The notes under the pieces are model-generated. The model saw only the letters and a program-made list of their open reading frames with translations, was not told the origin of the DNA and did not search any database. DNA of 64,000 nucleotides from Bremerella sp. TYQ1. Lineage in GTDB: Bacteria > Planctomycetota > Planctomycetia > Pirellulales > Pirellulaceae. The number at the start of each line of letters is the position of its first letter. Position 1 is the stretch's first letter. The DNA lies in NCBI RefSeq assembly GCF_020150455.1, contig NZ_CP083740.1, positions 2,728,001-2,792,000 of the forward strand, written 5' to 3'. The translations under genes were made by a program, and so were the position numbers. Shown piece by piece: positions 9,656 to 18,846 of the stretch.

Positions 9656-10410
9656 TTCGCACCGAAGCTTTGAGCGTACATTACCGAAACATCACCGCTG
9701 TACGTGACGTGACGTTGGCGGTTCCGCAAGGACATGTCACCGCGATCGTTGGGCCATCTGGCTGCGGCAAAAGCAGCTTCCTGGCGGTACTCAACCGTAT
9801 GACCGACTGGATCGATGGCGCGTCGGTCAGCGGACGTGTGATGATCGACGACCAGGACATTTACAGCGCGGACGTCGATCCTTCGCAGCTGCGGCGTCGC
9901 GTGGGAATGATCTTCCAAAAACCGAACCCGTTCCCCCTTTCCGTCCGACAGAACATTCAGCTAGCCCTGAGAGAACATGGCGAGCGACGCAAGTCAGAGC
10001 TGGACCGGATAATGGAGGAAGTCTTAGCCGATGTCGGTTTGTGGGACGAAGTCAAGGATCGGCTTGATCGCCCTGCCCTGCAGCTTTCCGGCGGCCAACA
10101 ACAGCGGCTCTGCTTGGCACGAGCATTGGCTTTGCAGCCAGAAACGCTCTTGATGGACGAGCCATGCAGTGCGCTCGACCCGATTGCCTCGGCCAAAGTG
10201 GAACAGCTGATCGAAGGCCTTCGTCGGCGTTATACGGTGCTGATTGTGACCCATAACCTGGCCCAGGCACGTCGAATTGCGGACGACGTGGCGGTCTTTT
10301 GGGTGTGCGACGGGGCGGGTCAGATGATCGAGTTTGGCACCGCCGAAAAGGTGTTTGCGGGGCCGGATAATCGGACCGCGGCGGCCTATTTAAGTGGGAT
10401 TCAGGGGTAA
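9652..10410 (+). CDS. pstB: Phosphate ABC transporter ATP-binding protein
   Basis: Cytoplasmic ATPase of the Pst importer, 252 residues. Walker A is GPSGCGKSS (residues 34-42), the Q-loop region FQKPNPFP is the PstB-specific form, the ABC signature is LSGGQQQR, Walker B is TLLMDEPCSALDP, and the H-loop is VTHNLAQA. Start ATG overlaps the pstA stop. It closes the pstSCAB operon; phoU, which often follows, is absent and the next gene is an unrelated helicase 390 bases away. Confidence 0.95.
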   Translation: MIRTEALSVHYRNITAVRDVTLAVPQGHVTAIVGPSGCGKSSFLAVLNRMTDWIDGASVSGRVMIDDQDIYSADVDPSQLRRRVGMIFQKPNPFPLSVRQNIQLALREHGERRKSELDRIMEEVLADVGLWDEVKDRLDRPALQLSGGQQQRLCLARALALQPETLLMDEPCSALDPIASAKVEQLIEGLRRRYTVLIVTHNLAQARRIADDVAVFWVCDGAGQMIEFGTAEKVFAGPDNRTAAAYLSGIQG

Positions 10411-10798
10411 CGCTCGCGGGAACCCGCCTATCCTTGCCGGGCATGTTGGGATATGATAGTTCCGAACAAGGTGTGAGACTTAGCGGCTGGAGACGGCCGT
10501 TCAAGTTCAATCGATTCGATAATAGCGGTCACCTGGACCGAGACGCCACACGCTTTTTGGCGTTCTCAACAGCTTTTCCCAGGTTGCTCGTTCTCTCGAC
10601 CGCGACTGATATTCTTGCCCCTTACGGCCACCCCACGCGACGAACCAATCCGCGTGAAGATTTCCTTGCCACGTGAGGCAAGCAGCGTTGGCCGACAACC
10701 TGGCAAAGCCCTTTGAACGGGCTCACAGTTCGCGCTTTCGGTCAGAGAGAGACTCTAGACCTATGGTCTGCGGACGAATTTCGAAAGAAACGATCTGT
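10411..10798. other. Long gap before the helicase gene (388 bases)
   Basis: No convincing coding frame: the short open frames have no family resemblance. It must hold the end of the pst transcript and the promoter and leader of the helicase gene. DEAD-box helicase genes often carry long regulatory leaders, but I see only weak local hairpins and cannot name an element. No tRNA found. Confidence 0.45.
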
Positions 10799-12301
10799 AT
10801 GAAATTTACTGACATCGGACTGGCCGAACCTTTTCAGCGTGCTTTGGCGAAACTGAAGTACGAAACGGCCTCGCCGATTCAAGCGGAAGCCATTCCCGTG
10901 ATCCTGAATGGGAAAGACCTGATCGGTTGCGCCCAAACAGGCACCGGCAAAACGGCTGCTTTCGCGTTGCCGATGCTGCATCGCTTGCTGGAAACGCTGC
11001 CACCTCGTGAGCCCACCCCACGAGTCAAGGGAAAGCGAATGTCGAACAAGTTCCAAGGGCCACCTCGTCCGCTGCGAGCGTTGGTGTTGGCCCCAACGCG
11101 CGAACTTGCCGCACAAATCGGCGAGAGCCTGAAGAAGTACGGCGGTGCGACTCCTTTGAAGCATACCGTTGTGTTCGGTGGCGTTTCGCAGAACCCTCAA
11201 GTGCGCGATCTTCGCTGGGGTGTCGATACGTTGGTCGCCACGCCGGGCCGTTTGCTCGACCTGATGAACCAGGGCCACATCAATCTTTCGCAGCTGGAAA
11301 TCCTCTGCTTCGACGAAGCGGACCAGATGCTCGACATGGGCTTTCTGCCGGCGCTTAAGAAGATTGTTGCCGCGGTACCTGACGATCGCCAGACGGTGAT
11401 GTTCTCGGCGACTATGCCTCCAGAGATTCGCCAGTTGGCCGAAAAATGGCTGACCAATCCAGTCTCGGTGCAAGTTGCTGCGGTGGCAGCCCCGGCCGAA
11501 CGGATCAAGCAGTCGGTCCACTTTGTCGACAAGCGACAAAAGTCGGCGCTGCTGTCGCGTTACCTGCAAGACACGCCACGCAGCCGCACGCTGGTGTTCG
11601 TTCGCACCAAGTATGACTGCGACAAGATTGTCCGATTGCTGGAAAAGGATGGCATGCGTGCCGCCGCGATTCACAGCAACAAAAGCCAAAGCGTTCGCAG
11701 CCGCACGCTCGCTCAATTTAAGAGCAAGCGTCCTCCGGTTCTCGTCGCGACCGACATCGCGGCCCGTGGTTTGGATGTGAACGATGTTTCCCACGTGGTC
11801 AACTTCGACCTGCCGGAAACGCCGGAGACGTACGTCCACCGCATCGGCCGCACCGCGCGTGCTGGGGCGGAAGGAGTAGCCGTTTCGTTCTGTGCCGGGG
11901 GCGAACGCCGCCTGCTCAAGCAGATCGAACAGCTGACGCGCGTTTCGATTCCTGTCGAACCGGCGCTGGAAGGTTTCGAGACAACCGATCCGATTCCACG
12001 TGAAGACTCCGGTCGCCGCGATAGTCGTGGGCGCGGACCACGTGGTGGCGGCGGTGGTGGCGGTAAGCGACGCTTTGGCAGCAAGCCCGGCGGAAGCAAA
12101 CCAGGCAAGAAGCCACGTCGTTTCGGTACCAACGCCAAGTCGGACGAACGCAGCGGCGAAGATCGTCCTCCGAAGCGTGAAAAGCCAGCCACGGCCAGCC
12201 GCTTTGGCAATAAGAAGAAGCCGAATCGCTTGGGCAGCAAGCCAGCTTCCGGCCAACAGGCCAAGCAAAAGCGACGCCGACCGGCACCTGCCAAGGGTTA
12301 A
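10799..12301 (+). CDS. DEAD-box RNA helicase, RhlE-like
   Basis: ATP-dependent RNA helicase of about 500 residues, probably acting in ribosome assembly or RNA turnover. Motifs in order: Q motif SPIQAEAIP, motif I AQTGTGKT, Ia APTRELAAQ, GG, Ib TPGRLLD, II FDEADQMLD, III FSATMP, then the second RecA domain with LVFVRTKYDCD, ATDIAARGLDV and HRIGRTARAG. After residue about 400 comes a tail rich in Arg, Gly and Lys (RGPRGGGGGGGKRR and repeated RFG units), typical of RhlE-type RNA-binding extensions. I start at ATG 10799, where the family homology begins; the open frame continues 42 codons upstream without conserved sequence. A strong hairpin terminator follows. Confidence 0.93.
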   Translation: MKFTDIGLAEPFQRALAKLKYETASPIQAEAIPVILNGKDLIGCAQTGTGKTAAFALPMLHRLLETLPPREPTPRVKGKRMSNKFQGPPRPLRALVLAPTRELAAQIGESLKKYGGATPLKHTVVFGGVSQNPQVRDLRWGVDTLVATPGRLLDLMNQGHINLSQLEILCFDEADQMLDMGFLPALKKIVAAVPDDRQTVMFSATMPPEIRQLAEKWLTNPVSVQVAAVAAPAERIKQSVHFVDKRQKSALLSRYLQDTPRSRTLVFVRTKYDCDKIVRLLEKDGMRAAAIHSNKSQSVRSRTLAQFKSKRPPVLVATDIAARGLDVNDVSHVVNFDLPETPETYVHRIGRTARAGAEGVAVSFCAGGERRLLKQIEQLTRVSIPVEPALEGFETTDPIPREDSGRRDSRGRGPRGGGGGGGKRRFGSKPGGSKPGKKPRRFGTNAKSDERSGEDRPPKREKPATASRFGNKKKPNRLGSKPASGQQAKQKRRRPAPAKG

Positions 12302-12326
12302 TCCTGCGGCATCAAATCGATAAAAG

Positions 12327-12369
12327 AAATCGGCCTGGGATAGCGATTGCCCCCAGGCCGATTTTATTT
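12327..12369 (+). terminator. Rho-independent terminator of the helicase gene
   Basis: A perfect 13-base-pair stem, AAATCGGCCTGGG at 12327-12339 with CCCAGGCCGATTT at 12352-12364, 12-base loop, followed by a T-rich tail. It lies 26 bases after the helicase stop and before the convergent beta-propeller gene, and may serve both. Confidence 0.88.
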
Positions 12370-12393
12370 CGAATGTCTGCCACACGGCACGCG

Positions 12394-13959
12394 TTAGTCG
12401 TTCAAAAGACCAGACAGCAGTCCGCCGGTCCGCTTGATCCTGAACATCGTCGTCGTGCCGCTGATTTCATGCGAGACAACAATCGCCGGCTCGGTGAATG
12501 GACTGTCGCCACGCGAAACGTAGTCGATTCCTTCCGGTCCCGCGTCGATCAAGTTTCGCGAGTACTCGACGAACTCAGGACGAATCGGATTGGTGATATC
12601 GTACAGCATCACGCCGCCGACACGTTCCATGCCGATGAACGCCCACGTACTGCCGAGATCGTTGCCGACGTCAATCGCTTCCGGCTCAGGTCCTTTGTCG
12701 TCGCTACGCGAATCGAATTCGTCGATGTCGCCTTCTTGCGAGTTGAAGTAATCAGGAACCAGTGCGGCAGTGATTGTTTCAAAGTCGTTGCCACTGTCGT
12801 AAATTTGAATGGTTTCGCCAAACGGGGTGAATAGCCACAAAGAGAACGAACGAGCGCCGTAGCTGTAAATCTCGTCGTGATCGCCGTCGCCATCGAGGTC
12901 GCCGGTTGCCAGCGTCGAGTTCAAACGCCCCAAATTTTCATCTTCCTGCAGGAGCTCTGCATCTGGAAAAGCTTCTTCGTCGAGAACCAAGTCTTTAACA
13001 CGTTCCTCTTCCGAGAAGCCGTCGTAGTCGCGGGCATCTCCTTCGTTGGCCGACGCAATCAACGTGAACCCCAGGAACCGCGTCGAAGAGATCGCGTCTG
13101 GCTGATACATTCCCTTCGTCGGCCAGGTTTGGATATTGATTCCTTCGTCGCGATTGGAAGCATCCATCGCATTTTCTGCCAGCGTATGATCTTTGTAACC
13201 GAGTGGATTGACGGACAGCACCTTCTTCGCAGAAATGCTTACCACTGCGACGGCGTTGTTTTCCTGGCACGAGACGTAGGCCGTACGTGAATCGGCCGAA
13301 ACGGCGATGTATTCTGGTTCCAAGTCTTGAGCAACTGATGCGCCTGGGCCAAAGATTCGCACGCCGGCAGCCTTCAATGCGGCTTCGTCCCCGTTGAACG
13401 ATTCAAAGCCTGCTTCAAACACTTTGGGATTACCAGGCTTCCGAACGTCGATGATCGAAATTGAACCGACAGGGTCGACATCGTAGTCGTCGTTGGGTTC
13501 GCCTTCGTTGGCTACCAATACGTAGCGTCCGTTGGGAGTGAAGGTAACCATGTCCGGCAGGAAACCTGCTTCTGGCTCGGCCAGGATCGAATAGTTGTTG
13601 GCGTCGACCAACATCACTTTGCCACGGACGCCCGTTTCTTCCGCGGCGATAGCAATCGCCACAAGTCCTTCATAGCAAGCCACGCTGTTGACGTCGCCAG
13701 CTTCAATTTGTTCCAGCAGAGAACCGGTGCTCGCATCCAAAACGTCGACCGTTCCATCGACTGCGTTCGTCACGAAAACCTTCTGCGTTGACGCGTCGAA
13801 CGCCGCGATTTCCGAGGCCCCTTCCCCGCCGGCAGCCGTGTATCGCCAGGCTTCTTCCAGAGCAGGCGTGCCGAACAGAAAATCCAATGGGCCAGCGAAC
13901 GCTGTGCCCGCCAACATCAGCGATGCGAGAATCGCACCACTCACCGAAAGCAATTTCAT
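12394..13959 (-). CDS. Secreted choice-of-anchor-I beta-propeller protein
   Basis: Exported protein of 521 residues with a signal peptide (ILASLMLAGTAFAG). The body is a beta-propeller of the choice-of-anchor-I family: it opens with GEGASEIAAFDASTQKVFV, then repeats of the type TxDVLDASTG, YVLVANEGEPNDDYD, PEYIAVSADSRTAYV, IASANEGDARDYDGF, and ends with ITNPIRPEFVEY. The DxDxDGDxDE stretch (LATGDLDGDGDHDE) resembles a Ca-binding loop. The family occurs with alkaline-phosphatase-like or esterase domains; no hydrolase domain is seen here, so the role is probably extracellular binding. No C-terminal sorting signal is clear. Confidence 0.85.
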   Translation of the reverse strand: MKLLSVSGAILASLMLAGTAFAGPLDFLFGTPALEEAWRYTAAGGEGASEIAAFDASTQKVFVTNAVDGTVDVLDASTGSLLEQIEAGDVNSVACYEGLVAIAIAAEETGVRGKVMLVDANNYSILAEPEAGFLPDMVTFTPNGRYVLVANEGEPNDDYDVDPVGSISIIDVRKPGNPKVFEAGFESFNGDEAALKAAGVRIFGPGASVAQDLEPEYIAVSADSRTAYVSCQENNAVAVVSISAKKVLSVNPLGYKDHTLAENAMDASNRDEGINIQTWPTKGMYQPDAISSTRFLGFTLIASANEGDARDYDGFSEEERVKDLVLDEEAFPDAELLQEDENLGRLNSTLATGDLDGDGDHDEIYSYGARSFSLWLFTPFGETIQIYDSGNDFETITAALVPDYFNSQEGDIDEFDSRSDDKGPEPEAIDVGNDLGSTWAFIGMERVGGVMLYDITNPIRPEFVEYSRNLIDAGPEGIDYVSRGDSPFTEPAIVVSHEISGTTTMFRIKRTGGLLSGLLND

Positions 13960-14119
13960 CCAGGTGATCCTTCATCTATGGGTGTGTCAGAAAAGACAAT
14001 AAGCCGACAAGTTTCCAGAGGAAATGTTGGCAACCGATGAAGGCGTGATGAATAACTTCGATATATTGAAAGCGGGAAAGTTCGGTATCGAAAAACCGTG
14101 AAGTCGTGGTAAAGAATCG

Positions 14120-15145
14120 ATGACGAAGCCAGATACGCCCTACCAACGCCTGACCGCTGCGGCAGCCCAGGTAACGATTGATGCAACGTATGACGACCTT
14201 GTCGTGCAGGCCGACGTGCAAGGCTTACGCGAACTGGTCGAGCGAAATCGTGATGTTTTAGTAAATGCACGCACACACTTGGGGCCGGAGTGCTGCGTTC
14301 CGCTGGTGAACGAGCGTGACTTCTTTGCCAACAACAGTAACAACATCGTCTACCTTCGCGATCTAGGTAGGCTGTTTCGCGCTGAAGGGATCTTGGCTGG
14401 TTTCGAGAAACGTTATGAAGATGCCGCCCAGGTGGGTCTCGATCTGCTGCAGCTGAGCAATGCCACCAGCCGGGGCGGTCTGAAGGTAGATCACATGACC
14501 AGTTGGATGATCACGCTGCAAGGAATTGATGTCATCCGTCGTTGGCGCACGGCGTACGAAGCGACGTTTTGCTCGCGATTGTTGGCTGCGGTTTTAACGC
14601 TGGATGCCCAGCGTGATTCGTGGGAAGTGGTCGTGCAGCGCGATCGCGAATGGGAAATTGCCGTCGACTACGAGGAGGAACCGACCGATTGGTCCGAAGC
14701 CGAACTTTCGGACGAAGACAAAGCGAAGATGTCAGCAGAGGAAATCGCCGACTACGAAGCGATGATCGAAGATGCCCAGAATATGTCGGACGACGAGCGC
14801 GTCGAAATGAACGACTTGTGCGAAAACCGACACATCTGCGTGATGCGATTGCTGATGGTCGATTTAGCCATTCGCGTCTATCAGGGAATGACCGAGAGCT
14901 ATCCGGAAACGCTGGAACAATTGGTGCCAGGCGTGCTGGAAACGGTTCCACTCGATCCCTTCACGCAGGACGATTTCATCTACCAGCCAATGCTGATTGT
15001 GCCGCGTCGAGCCGATGACTTTCTGCTTTACAGCCCCGGGCCAAGTCAGCACGATCATGGAGCGACGTTCGGTCCCTTCCCTGCCGTTGCGGCTGGAGTG
15101 GCTGACTTGTGCTTGGACGAGCCTGACTATTGGGGCAATACCTGA
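14120..15145 (+). CDS. Hypothetical planctomycete protein
   Basis: 341 residues, no signal peptide visible from this start. The first 200 residues are helical, and there is an acidic middle stretch (EEEPTDWSEAELSDEDKAKM). The C-terminal 80 residues follow a pattern common in planctomycete hypotheticals: YPETLEQLVPGVLETVPLDP, a DPFTxxDFIYQP turn, then DDFLLYSPGPSQHDHG, similar to the end of type II secretion pseudopilin-like proteins. Function unknown. The last 19 bases overlap the convergent TPR lipoprotein gene. Confidence 0.75.
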   Translation: MTKPDTPYQRLTAAAAQVTIDATYDDLVVQADVQGLRELVERNRDVLVNARTHLGPECCVPLVNERDFFANNSNNIVYLRDLGRLFRAEGILAGFEKRYEDAAQVGLDLLQLSNATSRGGLKVDHMTSWMITLQGIDVIRRWRTAYEATFCSRLLAAVLTLDAQRDSWEVVVQRDREWEIAVDYEEEPTDWSEAELSDEDKAKMSAEEIADYEAMIEDAQNMSDDERVEMNDLCENRHICVMRLLMVDLAIRVYQGMTESYPETLEQLVPGVLETVPLDPFTQDDFIYQPMLIVPRRADDFLLYSPGPSQHDHGATFGPFPAVAAGVADLCLDEPDYWGNT

Positions 15146-15846
15146 GAGGCGTCGTCGGCGTCGGACGTTTCAACTTCCGCGCCGGATGATTCCTCTTCCT
15201 GCTTCGCAATCGATTGGAACGCTTCGATTCGCATTTGAATATCTTCCGGGTGATCGTACCCTTGCAGGATCGCTTTCTTGAGTTGCTTTTTCGCGTCGGC
15301 AAAACGCCCAACGGTGGCGTAGGCCAATGCCAAATTAGAGTGACCAACCGCTAACGTATCGTCCAGTTCCACCCCTTTCTCCAGATGGGCAACCGCTTTG
15401 TCGTATTGCTCTTGGTGAATGTAGAGTGCCCCGAGACTGACGTGCAGCTCGGCATATTCCGGTTCCAGCTCGAGGGCTTTGCTGTACAGCTTCTCCGCTT
15501 CGTCGAAGTCGCCTTGAATCCGGCATACGATTCCTTTGTTGACGTACGCTTTGTGGTACTTCGGATCGGCTTTGATCGCTTTGTTGTGAAAGCGGATCGC
15601 TTCTTCGTACTCGCCCAGCTCGACGTAGCAGTTGCCAATTAACGTCAGCACTTCACTCTCAGTAAAGTTCGACCGAGGCTTATCAAGCGACTTCTGCAGC
15701 TCACCAATCGCTGCGGCATAGTCATTCTGCTCGTAATAAACAGCACCACGCTCGACGAGGTAATCGCCCGAAGGAGAAACATCGCAGCCGCTCGAACCGA
15801 GGAGCACGAGGAGACAAAGAATGAAAGGAAACTGCTTCAGCATCAT
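15127..15846 (-). CDS. TPR-repeat lipoprotein
   Basis: About 239 residues. It starts with a lipoprotein signal (LKQFPFILCLLVLLGSSGC), followed by five to six tetratricopeptide units, e.g. AVYYEQNDYAAAIGELQKSL, GNCYVELGEYEEAIRFHNKA and NKGIVCRIQGDFDEAEKLY. These pack as a superhelix for protein contacts, on the periplasmic face of a membrane. I start at ATG 15846 (a second ATG follows directly) because it places the lipobox at the proper distance; the open frame runs 54 codons further with low-complexity sequence. The C-terminus is acidic (EEESSGAEVETSDADDA). It converges with the upstream hypothetical gene. Confidence 0.87.
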   Translation of the reverse strand: MMLKQFPFILCLLVLLGSSGCDVSPSGDYLVERGAVYYEQNDYAAAIGELQKSLDKPRSNFTESEVLTLIGNCYVELGEYEEAIRFHNKAIKADPKYHKAYVNKGIVCRIQGDFDEAEKLYSKALELEPEYAELHVSLGALYIHQEQYDKAVAHLEKGVELDDTLAVGHSNLALAYATVGRFADAKKQLKKAILQGYDHPEDIQMRIEAFQSIAKQEEESSGAEVETSDADDASQVLPQ

Positions 15847-16074
15847 TACCTGGCCGACTGGAAATGGGGAGAGATGACGAGGAGCTTGAGATTTTAGCGT
15901 TATCTTTGGAACGCTACCATATTTCCTGCGTGCACGAACACCTTCCGCGCAACAATACGCACGATAGCATGGGCAGACGCCCACGGTCTCGCAAAATAAG
16001 CTAACCACTTTGCAGAAACCGACTGGACGATGGCTGCTAGTTGGTCGAAGGCGTGGTAGTTGCTGCGTGGTGAA

Positions 16075-16935
16075 TTAAGCCCCGCCTGCTTCTTCGAGCT
16101 TCGCCATTACTTTTCGCCAACCAAGCGACTTCGCGAGCATATAGGGGGTCATGCCGTTGCTGGCTGGTCGCTTGGGATCGGCTCCATGGGCGAGACAAAC
16201 CTCGACGCCGTCAAGCGAGCCAGCGAGGGCCAACTGGTGTAAGAACGTGAAGCCGTTGTCGTCTGGTTGGTTCAGCATCTCAGGATTGCCGGCCAACGCC
16301 TCCTCGAACGACGGACGCATGTTGACTGACATGGGGTGCTCGGTAGCGGCTACTTTTTTGTAGTCTTGCGGTTCTTCTTTCGCGCTGCCAAACAGTTTGC
16401 CGAAGAATCCTTGCTTCTTGGGTTCTTCGCCGATGTTTTCTGGTGGAACCAAGTTGACGATTCCGACTTGCCCGAAGTCGAAGCCCCACGCAGCATCGTG
16501 CTGGCGACGCTCGCTGCTGCCCATTTGTTGCCGAATCAAGTCGACGGTGAAACCGCCGTAGACTTTGCCAAACACGACATACATCCAGTCGTAGATCTGC
16601 TTGCCGGAAACTTGGACGATGTCTCCTTCCTTCACCGAACGAAGCGAATGGGGCGAGTTGATCAGTGTGCCGGTCAGCTGCCGACCATCGAAGTCGACAT
16701 CGACCAGCCACATTTGTTCCGCCTCCATTGCATTGGGATCGTTCGACTGCATCTCCGGCGGATCGCGAAACGTCGCTTTGACGACCGCAAGTTCCAGCCC
16801 CGGGATGATGCGGCGACGCTCCCAGGCCATCTCTCGCCAGAAGTACTTGAACGTCTGGCGAGCCTTTTCGGCCGCTTTCTCCATAGCGGGATCTTCGCCA
16901 GGGGTAAGAAAGATAGTGGTTTCAGCTTCAGACAT
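16075..16935 (-). CDS. DUF2314 protein with ankyrin repeats
   Basis: 286 residues, cytoplasmic. Residues 1-165 match the DUF2314 type: AAEKARQTFKYFWREMAWER at the N-terminus, then EQMWLVDVDFDGRQLTGTLIN and VKEGDIVQVSGKQIYDWMYV. After a linker with GFFGKLFG come about two ankyrin units (DDNGFTFLHQLALAGSLDGV, then CLAHGADPKRPASNGMTPYM). The combination suggests a ligand-binding module joined to a protein-contact module; no enzyme activity is known. Isolated gene, followed by a 110-base gap. Confidence 0.85.
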   Translation of the reverse strand: MSEAETTIFLTPGEDPAMEKAAEKARQTFKYFWREMAWERRRIIPGLELAVVKATFRDPPEMQSNDPNAMEAEQMWLVDVDFDGRQLTGTLINSPHSLRSVKEGDIVQVSGKQIYDWMYVVFGKVYGGFTVDLIRQQMGSSERRQHDAAWGFDFGQVGIVNLVPPENIGEEPKKQGFFGKLFGSAKEEPQDYKKVAATEHPMSVNMRPSFEEALAGNPEMLNQPDDNGFTFLHQLALAGSLDGVEVCLAHGADPKRPASNGMTPYMLAKSLGWRKVMAKLEEAGGA

Positions 16936-17036
16936 CGCGGCTGGCCCTCGCAGATAAGATGGGATGAGAAGTGCGGGATGCCTTCAGTTTACTGAAACGG
17001 ATCCTTAATTCCAAAATTTTTCTTGGCGCGTTCGAA

Positions 17037-17066
17037 ACGAAAACGCCCACGCAATACGTGGGCGTC
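17037..17066 (-). terminator. Rho-independent terminator of the glycine-rich gene
   Basis: ACGCCCACG at 17043-17051 pairs perfectly with CGTGGGCGT at 17057-17065 over a 5-base loop. On the minus strand the stem is followed by TTTTCGTTT, 30 bases past the stop of the gene that starts at 18807. Confidence 0.82.
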
Positions 17067-17094
17067 TCAGCCGTTTCATTTACAAGCGTAACGA

Positions 17095-18807
17095 CTAGAA
17101 CGGCAAGCCTTCTGGCTTGGAACTGTTCGCGTCACCGTTTGCGTCGGAGCTGTCGCTCTTGTCAGCATCCTTGGGTGGATCCATGCGAATGAAGAGGTAG
17201 TGCTCGGTGCTTTGTGTACCGAAGTGAACTAGCACGGGAACTTCATCCTTGGTCAAGTTATAGATACCGGTCTCGAAGACGGTCGACGAGTTATCGCCGA
17301 CGGTGAACGCACAACGCTGCGTCTTCTTGTCGACTTTCCCTTGCACGAGGTACGTCTTGTTGGTCGAGTTATTCAGATACGAACCACTAATGATCCCATT
17401 TCGATCGACCGCCAACTGAATGACGCGAGTCGGGGAAGGATCTTGCTCGCTGGTCGAAATGGCAAACGTTCCCAGCGGCAGGAACTGCTCGTCCTGGCTA
17501 TCAGACTGCGAACTGTCGGTATCGGAAGAGTCGGACTGCGTGTCGGATGGCTGGACGGTCGCCAGGTCCATCGCAGACTGAGCATACTCTTGCTGCGTGC
17601 CGACATCTTGTCCGTTGACGTAGACCGAGTTGTCTTCGTAAACGACGTTGCCCCCGGAGCCGTAGTCGTAATAGACCGGAGTGCCCCAGCCCCATGCGGG
17701 GAACCATGCCGTCATGCGTCCCCAGGTAACGCCTCCCCACCAATACCACCAGTCGTGATGATGCCAATCGTGTTGGTAATACCACGGTCCGAGGTTCGGA
17801 TGGTTGTGGCTCCACCAATCACTGCCAGGCCGATTCCAGTTGAAGTGATTTTCGATGTTCTGCGAGATATGAGGATGATCTTTGCTCCACCAATCGCCAC
17901 CAATGTTGATGTTATTGTTGCCGATGTGAATGTTGTTATTGTCGTGGATATTCTGGATCTTATTGCCAATGTTTCCGTTGTTGGTGAAGTTCTGAATCTT
18001 ATTGCCAATATTCGAATGATCCTTGTTCCAGAAATCGCTGCCAGGCTTAGGGCCGTTGCCACCGAGCCATTGCTGAATTTTCTGATCGGCGTTGGGATGG
18101 TTCTTGCTCCATGCGTCGCCACCTGGGAAGCCAGATCCCTTTGCTTTATCGGCCCACTGCTCGAGCTTCGTCGCACGATCAGGATTGTTATCAAGCCAGC
18201 TGCTCAGCTTGTTGGCCCCCGCACTGCCAGGCCCAACAATGTTGTTCAGCTTATTTTGAAGCTTGTCGGACGCGTCCGGAGGGAACGCGGAATGAAGCAT
18301 GCCATCCGCTTTCGGCCCCCCTTGCAGGCCGAGAAAGCTTTGCAGCTCGCCGCCGGATGGACGTCCACCGTTGGGCAAGTGAGTCGTAAACGAAGGGAAA
18401 CCGGCATGGCTTTCGCCGATACCAGCCAAGCCATCTCCGGCGTGAAGCGAAGTGGGATTAAGCGTTCCAGGGAATCGGCCAGCGACACCGCTCGTTGGCA
18501 AGTTCAATTGACCGGCCGGCAAATGAACACCCGACGGAAGATGCATACCACCGACGTTGCCACCATGAAAGCCGCCGGCTCCCAAACCGCCACCGCCAAA
18601 GTTACCGGAGAGTCCAGCACCGCCAGGTCCGCCTGGGTGAAAGCCACCGCCACCCATCACACCGCCGCCATGGAAGCCGCCTCCGAGACCGCCCATACCG
18701 CCACCATGAAAACCGCCTCCGCCGTGGAAGCCAACGGCGTATGTGGTCAGGGGGAACATGGCCGCCGCGAGGACTGCCCAACACCAAGTCATGAGTTTCC
18801 GAGTCAT
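17095..18807 (-). CDS. Secreted glycine-rich protein with W-K-x-H-P-N repeats
   Basis: 570 residues with a signal peptide (MTWCWAVLAAAMFPLTTYA). Three zones: residues 25-120 are almost only Gly, Phe and His (GGGFHGGGMGG repeats); residues about 190-330 hold imperfect repeats of the form W-S/N-K-D/N-H-P-N followed by I-x-N-K-I-Q, with a spacer rich in Asn, Ile and Gly; then a Trp/His-rich belt (YYQHDWHHHDWWYWW). The last 120 residues look like a compact beta domain (LGTFAISTSEQDPSPTRVIQ to EHYLFIRMDPP). Such proteins recur in planctomycetes without known function; cell-wall or surface structure is a guess. Co-directional with, and 39 bases after, the NTF2-like gene. Confidence 0.8.
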   Translation of the reverse strand: MTRKLMTWCWAVLAAAMFPLTTYAVGFHGGGGFHGGGMGGLGGGFHGGGVMGGGGFHPGGPGGAGLSGNFGGGGLGAGGFHGGNVGGMHLPSGVHLPAGQLNLPTSGVAGRFPGTLNPTSLHAGDGLAGIGESHAGFPSFTTHLPNGGRPSGGELQSFLGLQGGPKADGMLHSAFPPDASDKLQNKLNNIVGPGSAGANKLSSWLDNNPDRATKLEQWADKAKGSGFPGGDAWSKNHPNADQKIQQWLGGNGPKPGSDFWNKDHSNIGNKIQNFTNNGNIGNKIQNIHDNNNIHIGNNNINIGGDWWSKDHPHISQNIENHFNWNRPGSDWWSHNHPNLGPWYYQHDWHHHDWWYWWGGVTWGRMTAWFPAWGWGTPVYYDYGSGGNVVYEDNSVYVNGQDVGTQQEYAQSAMDLATVQPSDTQSDSSDTDSSQSDSQDEQFLPLGTFAISTSEQDPSPTRVIQLAVDRNGIISGSYLNNSTNKTYLVQGKVDKKTQRCAFTVGDNSSTVFETGIYNLTKDEVPVLVHFGTQSTEHYLFIRMDPPKDADKSDSSDANGDANSSKPEGLPF

Positions 18808-18846
18808 GGAATTACCTTCTGCTGTTTTGTGCGTGTCTGGGGAATC

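Noticed and set aside
10434..10676. 80-codon frame between pstB and the helicase
   Set aside because: No conserved pattern or ribosome site; the region is better explained as leader and promoter DNA.
10742..12385. 547-codon open frame on the minus strand
   Set aside because: It is fully antisense to the DEAD-box helicase, whose motifs are complete; a codon-bias shadow.
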